A DNA stretch of 34,510 nt from JBDKUD01 sp050943315 (GCA_050943315.1 JBMNOY010000018.1:1-34510); one strand, 5' to 3'; positions 14,538-22,885 are shown, numbered from the stretch's first letter. The notes: generated from the letters alone by a model not told the origin. Numbers and translations: made by a program.

Positions 14538-16133
14538 CTATTCTCTTAGCTGTTTCATCAGTTCAAAGTATTCCTGTTCGAGCACTTGTAAATCATCAGA
14601 TTTGCGCGGATTAGCTAATCGAGCGGCTATTTCCGCACAGCGCATTTTTAGCAGAAGCCGCTTGGATTCTTGTTGCTCCTGGTCAAATATGACTTTGCCT
14701 TTGTCTAACCATTCTTCATATTGTCCATAGCCACCTTCAAAAGTATGGAGCTTTTGACCTTCAATGGCAATTACCCGGTTGGCCGCTTTTCTGATAAGCT
14801 GACGGTCGTGGGATACAAATAATATTGTACCCGGATAGTCGGCTATGAGTTCCTGCAGGGCTTCGGTAGAATTTGCGTCAAGGTAATTATTAGGTTCATC
14901 TAAAAGGAGCAGGTTGGCATTTGACAGCAGGAGCCGGGCCATAACCAGTTTGACCCGCTCGCCTCCGCTTAGTACCGCTGCTTTTTTATTAATATCGGCT
15001 GCTCTCAGCAGCAGCCGGGCCAATAAGGTACGGGCAGTACTTTCGGGCTGAATACTGTTTTCCATCACTGTTTCCAGAACTGTTAACGATAGGTCCAGAT
15101 CGGCGAGTTCCTGGGTCAGATAACCCAGGCGTGTACCCGGGGCGATTTTAAAGTGGGGGTCTCCTGCGGCCAGTAATCGCAGCAGGCTGGTTTTTCCGGT
15201 GCCGTTGGCACCCAGCAGAGCCGTTCGGGAGCCTTTGGGAAGCATAAAACTGCTTGATTTCAACAATTCCGAGGTGCCAAGAGTTAAGCTGAGATTGTCA
15301 CACCTCACCAAAACTTTAGCAACCGGCTGTTGCAGAGGATTAAAGTAAAATTTAACTTTTTGTTCCCGATAGGGATGTTCACAGGGCTTCAATTGGTCCA
15401 GTCTCGACTGCAGTGCTTTGGCTGACCGGGCTAATTTCTTCTGGATCTCACCTGACTCGCGTTTGTGCAGCCGAGCTTCGGAATTGCCCATCCTGCGGGG
15501 TGTCTTGCGAACGGAAGCGGCCTTTCGCTGTAGTTCTCTTAATGACTTTTCCAGTCTGGATTTTTCCTGCTCATATTTTTGGTATTCAAACTCGGCCCAA
15601 TCACGTTGTTGTTTCTTGCTAAGCAGGTAAGACTGGTAATTGCCTTTATAATTTATTACCACCGCGTTTTCGATTTCGATGATCCGGTTACATACCTTAT
15701 CCAATAGTTCCCGGTCGTGGGATATGATTAGCAGTGCGCCTTGATACGCAAGTATTTGCTTCTCGAATAACCTAATGCCATCCATATCAAGATGATTGGT
15801 TGGTTCATCAGCAAAACACAGCGGTCGGGCAGAATCAAACGCTGCCAACAAGATAGCTCTGGATTTTTCGCCCCCGCTCAGGTAATGCTCAAGCTCTACT
15901 TCACTATTGTCGGCAGTAAACTGGTGAATATAAGAAAAGTCGCAATACCTTCGGCAAGATCCTTCATCAGGTTCCAGGTACCCGGCCAAAATATTCATAA
16001 GTGTGGTTTTGCCCGAGCCGTTAAGGCCAATTAGACCAACCCGGTCCTGAGAATGAATTTCCAGGTGATCAACGGCCAGGATAAGGCGTTCGCCATAACT
16101 CTTTTTAATCTTATCAGCTTCCAGCAGTAACAA
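14538..16133 (-). CDS. ABC-F ATPase, antibiotic-resistance ribosomal protection type (Vga/Msr/Lsa-like)
   Basis: 531 residues, two ATPase domains, no membrane segments. NBD1: Walker A GLNGSGKTT (about 36-44), signature LSGGEKSR, Walker B CFADEPTNHLD. NBD2: GANGTGKTS, LSGGERVKLVMA, LLLLDEPNNYLD. NBD1 is compact, with few residues between the Q-loop region (YIHQF) and the signature, as in Vga/Msr/Lsa. The Lys/Arg-rich linker (about 190-260) corresponds to the P-site tRNA interaction motif that reaches the peptidyl transferase centre. Such proteins expel lincosamide, pleuromutilin, streptogramin A or macrolide drugs from ribosomes; the spectrum here is unknown. The TTG start is set by AGGAGG, which lies inside a terminator stem of the leader. 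The drug-attenuated leader supports the resistance class over a housekeeping EttA/Uup role. Confidence 0.88.
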   Translation of the reverse strand: MLLLEADKIKKSYGERLILAVDHLEIHSQDRVGLIGLNGSGKTTLMNILAGYLEPDEGSCRRYCDFSYIHQFTADNSEVELEHYLSGGEKSRAILLAAFDSARPLCFADEPTNHLDMDGIRLFEKQILAYQGALLIISHDRELLDKVCNRIIEIENAVVINYKGNYQSYLLSKKQQRDWAEFEYQKYEQEKSRLEKSLRELQRKAASVRKTPRRMGNSEARLHKRESGEIQKKLARSAKALQSRLDQLKPCEHPYREQKVKFYFNPLQQPVAKVLVRCDNLSLTLGTSELLKSSSFMLPKGSRTALLGANGTGKTSLLRLLAAGDPHFKIAPGTRLGYLTQELADLDLSLTVLETVMENSIQPESTARTLLARLLLRAADINKKAAVLSGGERVKLVMARLLLSNANLLLLDEPNNYLDANSTEALQELIADYPGTILFVSHDRQLIRKAANRVIAIEGQKLHTFEGGYGQYEEWLDKGKVIFDQEQQESKRLLLKMRCAEIAARLANPRKSDDLQVLEQEYFELMKQLRE

Positions 16134-16134
16134 T

Positions 16135-16167
16135 AAAAAAACCTCCTCTGGTTCTAGAGAGAAGGTT
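16135..16167 (-). terminator. Terminator overlapping the ABC-F ribosome binding site
   Basis: In the leader RNA AACCTTCTCT (16167-16158) pairs with AGAGGAGGTT (16149-16140), ten pairs with one G-U, loop CTAGAACC, followed by seven Us (16141-16135). The AGGAGG site is in the 3' arm and the TTG start comes right after the Us. Formation of this stem would stop both transcription and translation. Confidence 0.8.
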
Positions 16168-16310
16168 ATTCCCGAACACGCATATACGATTTAAGCCCTA
16201 ACGGGTAAAATAGATGCACTGTTATATGGGGAATAACCTTTTCAAAACACTACGAACTAAGCTATCACCACGGTTAGATAGCCAGTCAAATAATGTTTAT
16301 TCCTGAAAAG
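16158..16310 (-). promoter_or_regulatory. Three-segment attenuator of the ABC-F gene
   Basis: Segment 2 (GAAAAGGTTATTCCCC, 16243-16228) can pair with segment 3 (GGGAATAACCTT, 16173-16162), a perfect 12-bp helix that removes the 5' arm of the terminator. Segment 1, just after the leader ORF, contains GGAATAA (16303-16297), which can pair with TTATTCC of segment 2 (16236-16230) and so favour the terminator. A small stem GCTATC/GATAGC (16282-16261) lies between them. A ribosome stalled on the leader ORF would cover segment 1 and permit the antiterminator. Confidence 0.75.
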
Positions 16311-16312
16311 AG

Positions 16313-16324
16313 TTATTTCCTCAT
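16313..16324 (-). CDS. Three-codon leader peptide (MRK) of the ABC-F attenuator
   Basis: ATG AGG AAA TAA, with the ribosome binding site AGGTG (16337-16333) eight bases upstream. It lies about 30 nt into the predicted transcript and its stop is 10 nt before pairing segment 1. Very short leader ORFs are known to sense ribosome-targeting drugs in front of ABC-F resistance genes. Its translation is inferred from position and the ribosome binding site. Confidence 0.65.
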   Translation of the reverse strand: MRK

Positions 16325-16360
16325 CAAATACGCACCTATAGCTTTCTTTAAGATAATTTC

Positions 16361-16389
16361 ACCATATATTAAAACTTCCCTGATGTCAA
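16361..16389 (-). promoter_or_regulatory. Promoter of the ABC-F leader
   Basis: Minus-strand TTGACA (16389-16384), 17-bp spacer, TATGGT (16366-16361). Predicted start near 16354, giving a ~220-nt leader. An 8-bp inverted repeat GGCTAAAA/TTTTAGCC (16399-16423) lies just upstream, between the divergent genes. Confidence 0.75.
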
Positions 16390-16502
16390 TAAAGACAAGG
16401 CTAAAACTATTTACTTTTTAGCCACGGATGATTACTGTAATAGTTATGACATCCGGCCTGGTTATTGGGGAAAAGCAATTTTTGGAAAGGGGTACTGAAT
16501 AA

Positions 16503-16967
16503 ATGCCCAAGAAGTGGATGAAGGATAAAGCAGAAATAGAAAAAGTATTGGAAGAAACGGACTTCGGATTTCTGGGAATGTCTAACCAGGGAAAACCCTA
16601 TGTGGTTCCCATGTCTTTTGCTTATAAAGACAATAAAATATATCTCCATGCAGCACTGAAGGGTTTAAAAATAGAATACCTGAGAAATAACCCGGAGGTC
16701 TGTTTCACCGTCGCCACTTTAAACGAACTTATACAAAATCATAATGATCTTTGTGATTATTCCCTGCGCTATCGCAGTGTTATCGCCCGGGGCAAAGCCA
16801 GGCTCCTGTCCGATCTTGACGAAAAAATAACTGCACTTACCATTTTGGGCCGCAAATATGCCCAGGGAACTTTAAGTTCCGGTGTAGATCGCCAGAAGGC
16901 AGAGGTTACTGCAGTTATAGTCATTGAAATTGAAGAAATGACAGGAAAATATAATGTCTCAGCATAA
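16503..16967 (+). CDS. Pyridoxamine 5'-phosphate oxidase-like FMN-binding protein (NimA-like)
   Basis: 154 residues, a single split-barrel flavin-binding domain. Family features are the opening helix (EIEKVLEETDFGFLGMS), the strand pair NQGKPYVVPMSFAYKDNKIYLHAA and the following GLKIEYLRNNPEVCFTV. The later segment YRSVIARGKARLL is also typical. Related proteins bind FMN, sometimes haem or F420, and some reduce nitroimidazoles. The reaction cannot be told here. The ATG follows GGAAAGGGG. It is divergent from the ABC-F gene; whether that matters is unknown. No terminator was found after it. Confidence 0.85.
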   Translation: MPKKWMKDKAEIEKVLEETDFGFLGMSNQGKPYVVPMSFAYKDNKIYLHAALKGLKIEYLRNNPEVCFTVATLNELIQNHNDLCDYSLRYRSVIARGKARLLSDLDEKITALTILGRKYAQGTLSSGVDRQKAEVTAVIVIEIEEMTGKYNVSA

Positions 16968-17050
16968 ACATTAGCAAACTGAGAAATTCATTTAAGATTA
17001 CGCCTTAGTCATAATATTCGTCTGTTTAAAGCAACATCGGGCGGGTTATA

Positions 17051-17932
17051 TTACTCTATCATCTTTAAATCTAATGATTCCTTCTGACCGTTCCATTCGA
17101 AGCTGATTGTAGGAACACTCTCTTTGTCAGGTGTACCGTTCGAATCGGGGATGCGCAGATAATAATTAGTACCAGTTTTCACCAGGACATCGCCGCTGTC
17201 AGTAAAACGTCCACTATTGCCCCACGCGTTATATTCCACCTTGATATTATGAATCGATTCGGGGTTGGGGCCTATGTATTTTACTGTCCATTTACCGGTA
17301 GAATCATGGTCGAATTGGGTAGTATCGTTATCGTCCTTATACCAATGTTCATAGAAATCAACTACCAGGTGGGCATCCCAGTGAGTTCCCTTGTTAGCAA
17401 AAGCAACCCTCTGGGTATCATTCAGAAGAAACGCTACGTTCTTCAGGGCTTTAAGAACCTGCTCATCTCTTGATGTAACTTCTTGCGGTGCATTTGTCTT
17501 TACAATGTCAATCATCAAGACATTACGGAAAGCATACATAACCTTCGGATAATTTACTATCTGGGGAAGAATGTCTGCCCCGGGTATAAAAGTTAATCCC
17601 CCATAAGGGTAGACCTGTTTTAACTGGCCGATAGTTTTAAAGACATAAATCAGGAGCATCTGATTAGTGTCCTTAACGTTAAAAATTGCCGGCATAGTAT
17701 CATCTATCTGATAAAAAGAAGGACTTTCCCTACGATTAGCAATAAGCTTTAGCCCCTCATGAGATAATGCCGAGTTAACCTCCGTAAGCGTGAGACACTT
17801 TATGTAATCAATTGGATCTGAAGTCTCAGTCGGCGAAACCTCCTGGCTACTATCCCCCTGGGGAGATAAATAAGGTTTACAGCCTGATAATAGCATCATA
17901 ATGATCATAATGCTTATCAGTATCTTATTCAT
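17051..17932 (-). CDS. Lipoprotein of unknown function
   Basis: 293 residues. The N-terminus is a lipoprotein signal (MNKILISIMIIMMLLSGC, Cys18 as the lipidated residue), followed by a Ser/Glu-rich linker (about 20-40). The rest is soluble, with no family recognised. Two parts can be seen: residues ~45-165 with several hydrophobic strands (AIFNVKDTNQMLLIYVFKTI) and a C-terminal portion rich in strands (GKWTVKYIGPNPESIHNIKVE) that may be a beta-sandwich. The start at 17932 is set by GGAGG five bases before the ATG; an upstream GTG (17938) lies in that site. It may share a strand-specific unit with the wall amidase upstream, but 220 bp separate them. Confidence 0.75.
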   Translation of the reverse strand: MNKILISIMIIMMLLSGCKPYLSPQGDSSQEVSPTETSDPIDYIKCLTLTEVNSALSHEGLKLIANRRESPSFYQIDDTMPAIFNVKDTNQMLLIYVFKTIGQLKQVYPYGGLTFIPGADILPQIVNYPKVMYAFRNVLMIDIVKTNAPQEVTSRDEQVLKALKNVAFLLNDTQRVAFANKGTHWDAHLVVDFYEHWYKDDNDTTQFDHDSTGKWTVKYIGPNPESIHNIKVEYNAWGNSGRFTDSGDVLVKTGTNYYLRIPDSNGTPDKESVPTISFEWNGQKESLDLKMIE

Positions 17933-18153
17933 AGGCACCTCCAGATTTTATGTACTGCTTAACATTATTCAGTTCCTTAATTCCAATTCCTGCCGGTTAG
18001 TGCTCAGTAACCGCTTTTCAATTCTTGATACCCGTAATCAAATCTTCACGACATACACCGAGTGCACAATATAGGATATTGTAAGGAGACGCTGCTCAAT
18101 TATCGTTCAAGGTCGTTTCATACCTAAAGTATTATAAACATGCAGAGAATATG

Positions 18154-20253
18154 CTAAGAATTCTGAATATATTCAATAATCGCCTGAGCTATAGCTTCAG
18201 CTATTTTATTTTGAAAATCTTCCTGGGTTAATAAAGTGCCTTCGATGGGATTACTTACAAATGCTGCCTCTACCAATGCCGAGGGCATAAGAGAGTTGCG
18301 CAGTACCGCAAAATTAGCCTCACTGCCAGTTTTAACGTCCCGGTCCGGTAGGTTAATGGCATCAACCACTTGTTCTTGTATTTTTGAAGCCAGTCGGAAG
18401 CGTTCATCTTTTTGAATGAATAATTCCGGTTTTTCCAGGGGTGCATAGTAATAAGTTTCTGTACCTGTTGCACTGGGATTAACACTGGAGTTGTTGTGTA
18501 TGGAAACAAAGACAGCGGCATTGTACAGGTTGGCAATATCGGGTATTTCATTTACTTCCAAGTAGGTATCATCGTTACGTGTATACATCACTTTTATACC
18601 ATTCCGGGAAAGAACCTCGCCGGCTTTTAATGCTATAGCAAGATTGACGTCCTTTTCGATAGCATAGCCGCAAGATCCGGGATCCTTACCGCCGTGGCCG
18701 GGGTCAAGTACCACCAGGCGTTCACTTGATTGCAGGGTGACCTTGTCAACAAAGAGTATGTATAAAGCTGTACCCTCACTGTTAACTCCGGCCGCAAATT
18801 TAACCGGTTTGGTAGTGTCTATAGTTAATACGGTAGTATCGGGTTGGTCCTCCTTGCTGGTAAAGGTTAAATTACTAATCAGATTGCTATCAAAATCATA
18901 GTTGGTATTGGCTTTGCCGGGCAGGACGCCTGTTAACTCAATAACCATACGGTCATCGTCCTGGTCGACAGTATATTTAAATGAGGATATGGTGTCTATC
19001 TTAATTCTCTCTCCCTCGCTGCCAAAAGTATTGCGGGTAACATTAGTAATGGCATTGGGTATGGCAACTATCTGCCTTAAACCGTTGTTTTCGGTCGAAG
19101 CTGCGTATTCCAGACCAGCGGGAATATTAATATTTACTACCACATTATTGCCCTGAGCAACTGCTATGGCAGTTATGCCCGCCACTTGCTTAATACTGGT
19201 GGTACCTTCTATTTTGACATTGGAAAATTCAAAACTTATAGTACCACCGCTGCCGGCTATTTTGCTTTTCAAAGTATCATCAGATTCCATCATGATTTTT
19301 ACCCCGGTTGATTCGCAGGTACTTGATAAGTGTAAAACCGGTAATTCTACCTCGACAGGAGGGGTTACTTGAGCTGAACTCTGGATTTTTACAGTCAGGT
19401 TGCTTTGATCCCAGGTAACCTGGCCGCCGAAGGCTTCACCGACAAAACGAAGCGGAGCCAACATTCTTTGCTGAACCACTTTGGCTGGGACATCAATAAT
19501 TTGCTGCTTTCCATTAATAGTAGGAAGTGTTGAATTAAGAGGAAGCACTACAGTAGTGGTGTCTTTAATAGCTACCACCCGGTTTTTATCCTGCTGCCAT
19601 TCGACGACTGCACCCATAGCTTCAAAAATTGCCCGCAGAGGAACCAGAACACGGTTGTTTTCAATCACCGGCACCACATCAAAGGTTAAACTCTTATTAT
19701 CTAAAAATACGGTAATGTCCTGATTCTCACCAGTTGAAGCGGATGAATCCGCTATGTTGTTCCCAGCAGCGGGAACAGGTTGCTGTGAGCTGGCTCTGCT
19801 AACCAGGTCAGATCTTACAAAAGCAATGGTACTGTTTGACGTTTTAACCTTATACCATTCACCTACTACATCCTCTAATACCAAAATATCACCTTGGACT
19901 GCCTGCCCGACCTGTGAATAGGTTGTTCCCGGGCCGGATCTTAAATTAACTGCATTTTCTACAACTTGCAGCCGGATATCTGTTTTATCAATGTTAATCA
20001 ATGATTCGTAAACCCAGCCGGTTATATTGTCGGATTTAATTTTAATCCAATTGTTACTTTTCTCCAGAATTTCAACCCGGGTATCTTTACTAACGCAGCT
20101 AACTACAGAAAAATTTACATCGGGGCCGGAACGCACGTTTACTATGCTGCCGGTAATGAGACCTGAGTCAGCTGTTGCCGATGAAGTGCAAACAACGATC
20201 AGTAAATTGAATAATAATAAAGACATGATCAGTTTTATAATACGTTTATACAT
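18154..20253 (-). CDS. Cell-wall N-acetylmuramoyl-L-alanine amidase, Amidase_3, with SH3b, Cu-amine-oxidase-like and AMIN domains
   Basis: 699 residues, exported (signal peptide about 1-28, cut near ATADS). Domains in order: SH3b 1 (about 30-85, GSIVNVRSGPDVNFSVV), SH3b 2 (about 92-152, AVNLRSGPGTTYSQVG), copper-amine-oxidase N-terminal-like stalk domain (about 175-290, VLVPLRAIFEAMGAVVEWQQ), AMIN-type domain (about 305-500) and Amidase_3 (about 512-697). The zinc site is complete: H519 in LDPGHGGKDPG, Glu in AIEKDVNLA, His in SIHNNSS and catalytic Glu in VEAAFVSNP. It should cleave the muramic acid-L-alanine bond in growth, sporulation or germination. The 240 bp upstream are AT rich. The SH3b plus stalk combination is typical of spore-forming anaerobic Clostridia. 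Confidence 0.93.
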   Translation of the reverse strand: MYKRIIKLIMSLLLFNLLIVVCTSSATADSGLITGSIVNVRSGPDVNFSVVSCVSKDTRVEILEKSNNWIKIKSDNITGWVYESLINIDKTDIRLQVVENAVNLRSGPGTTYSQVGQAVQGDILVLEDVVGEWYKVKTSNSTIAFVRSDLVSRASSQQPVPAAGNNIADSSASTGENQDITVFLDNKSLTFDVVPVIENNRVLVPLRAIFEAMGAVVEWQQDKNRVVAIKDTTTVVLPLNSTLPTINGKQQIIDVPAKVVQQRMLAPLRFVGEAFGGQVTWDQSNLTVKIQSSAQVTPPVEVELPVLHLSSTCESTGVKIMMESDDTLKSKIAGSGGTISFEFSNVKIEGTTSIKQVAGITAIAVAQGNNVVVNINIPAGLEYAASTENNGLRQIVAIPNAITNVTRNTFGSEGERIKIDTISSFKYTVDQDDDRMVIELTGVLPGKANTNYDFDSNLISNLTFTSKEDQPDTTVLTIDTTKPVKFAAGVNSEGTALYILFVDKVTLQSSERLVVLDPGHGGKDPGSCGYAIEKDVNLAIALKAGEVLSRNGIKVMYTRNDDTYLEVNEIPDIANLYNAAVFVSIHNNSSVNPSATGTETYYYAPLEKPELFIQKDERFRLASKIQEQVVDAINLPDRDVKTGSEANFAVLRNSLMPSALVEAAFVSNPIEGTLLTQEDFQNKIAEAIAQAIIEYIQNS

Positions 20254-20510
20254 AAATCACACTCATTTCGGATTTCTGGGTAAAACTGAATAATCTGAAT
20301 GCTCTTATGATTCGAGCAGCCTGGGAGCTAACTTTGCAGAATATCAAAGGTGACAATGCTCTCAGGTCGCAAATGGTTTTGGAATATATTACTTATAATA
20401 AGACATTATTCCATCATCTTTGTATAAATCCCTGCTATTTTCTTAAAATATAATAGTCCAAATCTAAATACACCAGTAGACAACAGGAATTGAATGAAAG
20501 ACTATGAAGG

Positions 20511-20533
20511 GCTTCGATTATCGGAGCTTTTTT
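20511..20533 (+). terminator. Intrinsic terminator in the leader of the GNAT-like gene
   Basis: GCTTCGA (20511-20517) pairs with TCGGAGC (20521-20527, one G-U) around loop TTA, followed by TTTTTT. It lies 65 nt upstream of the preferred start codon, so an ORF beginning at 20494 would be read through a terminator stem. A TATAAT-like -10 lies at about 20448. Confidence 0.65.
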
Positions 20534-20595
20534 ATTTTGCTAAAAAAAATTATAATAAAATCCGTGCTTATTTTATTCCAGTTAGAGGGGTTATT

Positions 20596-21084
20596 ATGGG
20601 TTTCCTATATAAAAAGAGAATGGAACAGTTAGAGAAACAATTAGAGGTATACAAAAGTGAACCAAATGATTATTATGAGGCAGAAAAGCTAGTCATGACT
20701 AAACACGGGGTACCAGTCTATTTGATTCATTGCATCTATTCAGAAAATGAACAAGTGTACTCTGGTAATATTCATGTACTTACTGCCCGGGGATTTAGCG
20801 GAACTTTAAGTTATGATATAGAACCGGCAGGTCAAAGTATTTTAATCAAAAATATTAACCATAAACCAAGAAATCAAGGAATCGGCTCACAGTTACTAAT
20901 TTACTTAGATGAAATAGCCAAGAGTAAAGGTGTTAATAAAATATCCGCTTGGTTATCGCCGCTAGATTTAGAGACACATAGGAAAAGGTTAATGCATTTC
21001 TGTGCGAAAAATGGATATCAAGTTGCTGAGAGCAAGGTTCCTAACATCAACATTGACGGCTTAATTGCAACTAAAATGTTATAA
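20596..21084 (+). CDS. GNAT-like acetyltransferase
   Basis: 162 residues from an ATG after TAGAGGGG. An N-terminal charged helix (RMEQLEKQLEVYKSE) precedes an acetyltransferase-like domain with the acetyl-CoA loop NHKPRNQGIGSQLLIYLDE (R-x2-G-x-G type) and a final LMHFCAKNGYQV, the usual GNAT end. The acceptor substrate is unknown. A longer frame starts at 20494, but it would cross the terminator at 20511-20533 and lacks a good ribosome binding site. The gene is AT rich compared with its neighbours, which may point to separate acquisition. Alternative view: an enzyme-dead GNAT-fold regulator. Confidence 0.75.
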   Translation: MGFLYKKRMEQLEKQLEVYKSEPNDYYEAEKLVMTKHGVPVYLIHCIYSENEQVYSGNIHVLTARGFSGTLSYDIEPAGQSILIKNINHKPRNQGIGSQLLIYLDEIAKSKGVNKISAWLSPLDLETHRKRLMHFCAKNGYQVAESKVPNINIDGLIATKML

Positions 21085-21162
21085 CCCTATCAGGCCATAA
21101 TAAAAGAATCAAAATCCTTTTCACGACTTACAAAATCACGAGGGCTTTATATCTATGTATAC

Positions 21163-21372
21163 ATGATTGAATATCGGCAGGCCATTGTCCCACCATTTCT
21201 TATCTACATAAAAAGTATGGGCCCAGTATGGGATACTGATGTTCAGAGACAATTCATATACACCCGTCTGCTTTCTACAATATTATCTTTCGCTTTTGGC
21301 TGGTACCTGCTTAGGGGTGGACAGCTGCTTGTGCGTTGGGCTTTTCGGAGTGATGTAGAGGATAGATATTAG
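21163..21372 (+). CDS. Small possible membrane protein or gene remnant
   Basis: 69 codons with one clear hydrophobic segment (about residues 36-60, LLSTILSFAFGWYLLRGGQLLV) and a charged end. The frame stays open upstream without a start, and no good ribosome binding site precedes the ATG. The segment RLLSTILSFAFGWYLL reads like the C-terminus of a larger membrane protein. I cannot tell a small gene from a fragment. Confidence 0.35.
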   Translation: MIEYRQAIVPPFLIYIKSMGPVWDTDVQRQFIYTRLLSTILSFAFGWYLLRGGQLLVRWAFRSDVEDRY

Positions 21373-21442
21373 TACTGCTAAGAGGCTAGAAACGTCTACT
21401 ATTGGAATACAATAACACTTTATATGGGACAAGGTACAAGGC

Positions 21443-21458
21443 AAGAACATCTGTTCTT
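21443..21458. promoter_or_regulatory. LexA/SOS-box-like palindrome upstream of DUF763
   Basis: AAGAACATCTGTTCTT is a palindrome with the GAAC-N4-GTTC core of Firmicute LexA operators (consensus CGAAC-N4-GTTCG). It lies just upstream of an extended -10 (TGTTATACT, 21472-21480), over the -35 region, which is the usual repressor position. Confidence 0.55.
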
Positions 21459-21471
21459 ATCACTGGTCTTG

Positions 21472-21480
21472 TGTTATACT
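21472..21480 (+). promoter_or_regulatory. Extended -10 promoter of the DUF763 gene
   Basis: TGT followed by TATACT forms a TGn-TATAAT-type extended -10. No good -35 is present; its place is taken by the LexA-like box. The leader would be about 75 nt. Confidence 0.5.
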
Positions 21481-21563
21481 AATTTTATAATTAAGAATTT
21501 TTCTGATCTATCCAGTAACTCTGCTTAAACAGTTTAACCGAATTTTGTTGAAAGAGTGGTAGA

Positions 21564-22805
21564 ATGCGTACTGGTTCTGCTGATCTGCCTTTGCATGGAG
21601 GAAAATGTCCCGCCTGGCTTTTTGTCCATATGAAGGCACTCAGTGCCGCGATTATTGAAGTAATAATTGAGGATGCCGGGGTTGAAACCGTACTAGATCG
21701 GCTTAGTAATCCCTATTGGTTTCAGGCGTTAGGCTGTGTAGTTGGTTTCGACTGGCATTCCTCCGGGGTAACCACCACAGTATGCGGTGCCCTTAAAGAA
21801 GGTTTGACCCACCTAGGACCAGAGGCAGGGCTTTTTATAGCCGGCGGCAAAGGCCGGGTGGCCCGTAATACACCTCAGGAAATCGAGCACCTGGCTGATA
21901 AATATTCCCTGTCCATAAACCCTGAAGAAATGATTTATGCCAGTAAGATGTCGGCCAAGGTAGACAGTGCCGCCGTGCAGGATGGTTATCAGATTTATCA
22001 CCACTGTTTCATCTTTACTGATTCGGGAAAGTGGGCCGTAATACAGCAGGGCATGAATGAAAATGTCCGTCAGGCGCGCCGTTATCATTGGTTAAGCTCG
22101 AGCATGAATAATTTCACGGTGGAGCCGCAGGCAGCAATTTGTTGTGATCGCCGCGAATCAGCTTTAAACCTTGTTTCCAAGGATAATACTGCCGTGCGGC
22201 AGGTCAGTTGTGAACTGCTGCAAATGCCGCCGCAAAAGATAGTGGGGGAGATAGAAAAAATTCAGAGTACCTGCTCGAATCTTAATCTTCCTCGTGGTCA
22301 CGCCATACCCCGGACTGCTTATTTAAATAAATCTCTCTATGCTGCTTATGAAGAGCATCCGAAAGATTTTGAACAATTGCTGAGGATAAAAGGTGTTGGT
22401 CCCAGCACTTTAAGAGCCTTATGTCTGGTGGCGGAGGTTGCCTTTGGAGTTAAGGCCAGTTATGATGATCCGGTTCGTTATTCATTTGCCCATGGCGGCA
22501 AAGACGGCTTCCCGTTTCCGGTTAATGAAACCGATATCGAGAACAGCTACACCATTCTAAAAAGGGCTTTGCGCCGGGCCCGGGCTGGTCATCATGAGCA
22601 GCTTCAGGCGCTGAAAAATCTTTCCCGGTGGCACAGTGAAGCGGTTGCCGGTAGCCGGTGTACCCCGTACCCTGTACCAATAGCAAAAAGCCCGGTAATC
22701 CCAGGAAATCTTAACCAAGATTATGTAGTTGAAAAACCATCCGCAGATTTGTTATCCGGGGACAAATCATATCAGCCGGCTCTGCTGCAGCCTTCGCTGT
22801 TTTAA
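21564..22805 (+). CDS. DUF763 protein with helix-hairpin-helix-like motif
   Basis: 413 residues. The DUF763 family signature is clear: RTGSADLPLHGGKCPAWLF, LSNPYWFQALGCVVGFDWHS, then GVTTTVCGALKEGL, and EMIYASKMSAKVDSAAVQDG. A later motif LRIKGVGPSTLRALCLVAEV (about 273-292) resembles a DNA-binding helix-hairpin-helix, followed by DDPVRYSFAHGGKDGFPFPV. DUF763 is found in archaea and scattered bacteria and has no reaction I can state. The many conserved His/Asp/Glu residues plus the DNA-binding motif and the LexA-like box upstream suggest a DNA-repair nuclease (inference). The start follows AAAGAGTGG. The last ~50 residues are low in conservation. The gene is monocistronic, with a terminator at 22828. 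Confidence 0.88.
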   Translation: MRTGSADLPLHGGKCPAWLFVHMKALSAAIIEVIIEDAGVETVLDRLSNPYWFQALGCVVGFDWHSSGVTTTVCGALKEGLTHLGPEAGLFIAGGKGRVARNTPQEIEHLADKYSLSINPEEMIYASKMSAKVDSAAVQDGYQIYHHCFIFTDSGKWAVIQQGMNENVRQARRYHWLSSSMNNFTVEPQAAICCDRRESALNLVSKDNTAVRQVSCELLQMPPQKIVGEIEKIQSTCSNLNLPRGHAIPRTAYLNKSLYAAYEEHPKDFEQLLRIKGVGPSTLRALCLVAEVAFGVKASYDDPVRYSFAHGGKDGFPFPVNETDIENSYTILKRALRRARAGHHEQLQALKNLSRWHSEAVAGSRCTPYPVPIAKSPVIPGNLNQDYVVEKPSADLLSGDKSYQPALLQPSLF

Positions 22806-22827
22806 TACTAACCTGTCTAATAACATA

Positions 22828-22867
22828 GGGAGCATTCATTTATGTCTAATAAACGAATAATGCTCCC
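22828..22867. terminator. Bidirectional terminator between DUF763 and the aminotransferase
   Basis: GGGAGCATT (22828-22836) pairs with AATGCTCCC (22859-22867) around a 22-nt loop. Convergent genes flank it; the T-runs are short on both sides. Confidence 0.6.
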
Positions 22868-22885
22868 TTCTATGCTGGTAAATAT

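Noticed and set aside
14538..16133. Housekeeping EttA/Uup-type ABC-F
   Set aside because: The compact first ATPase domain and the drug-type attenuator leader fit the resistance group better.
20494..20595. N-terminal extension of the GNAT-like protein
   Set aside because: It would cross a good intrinsic terminator and has no ribosome binding site, while the ATG at 20596 has one.
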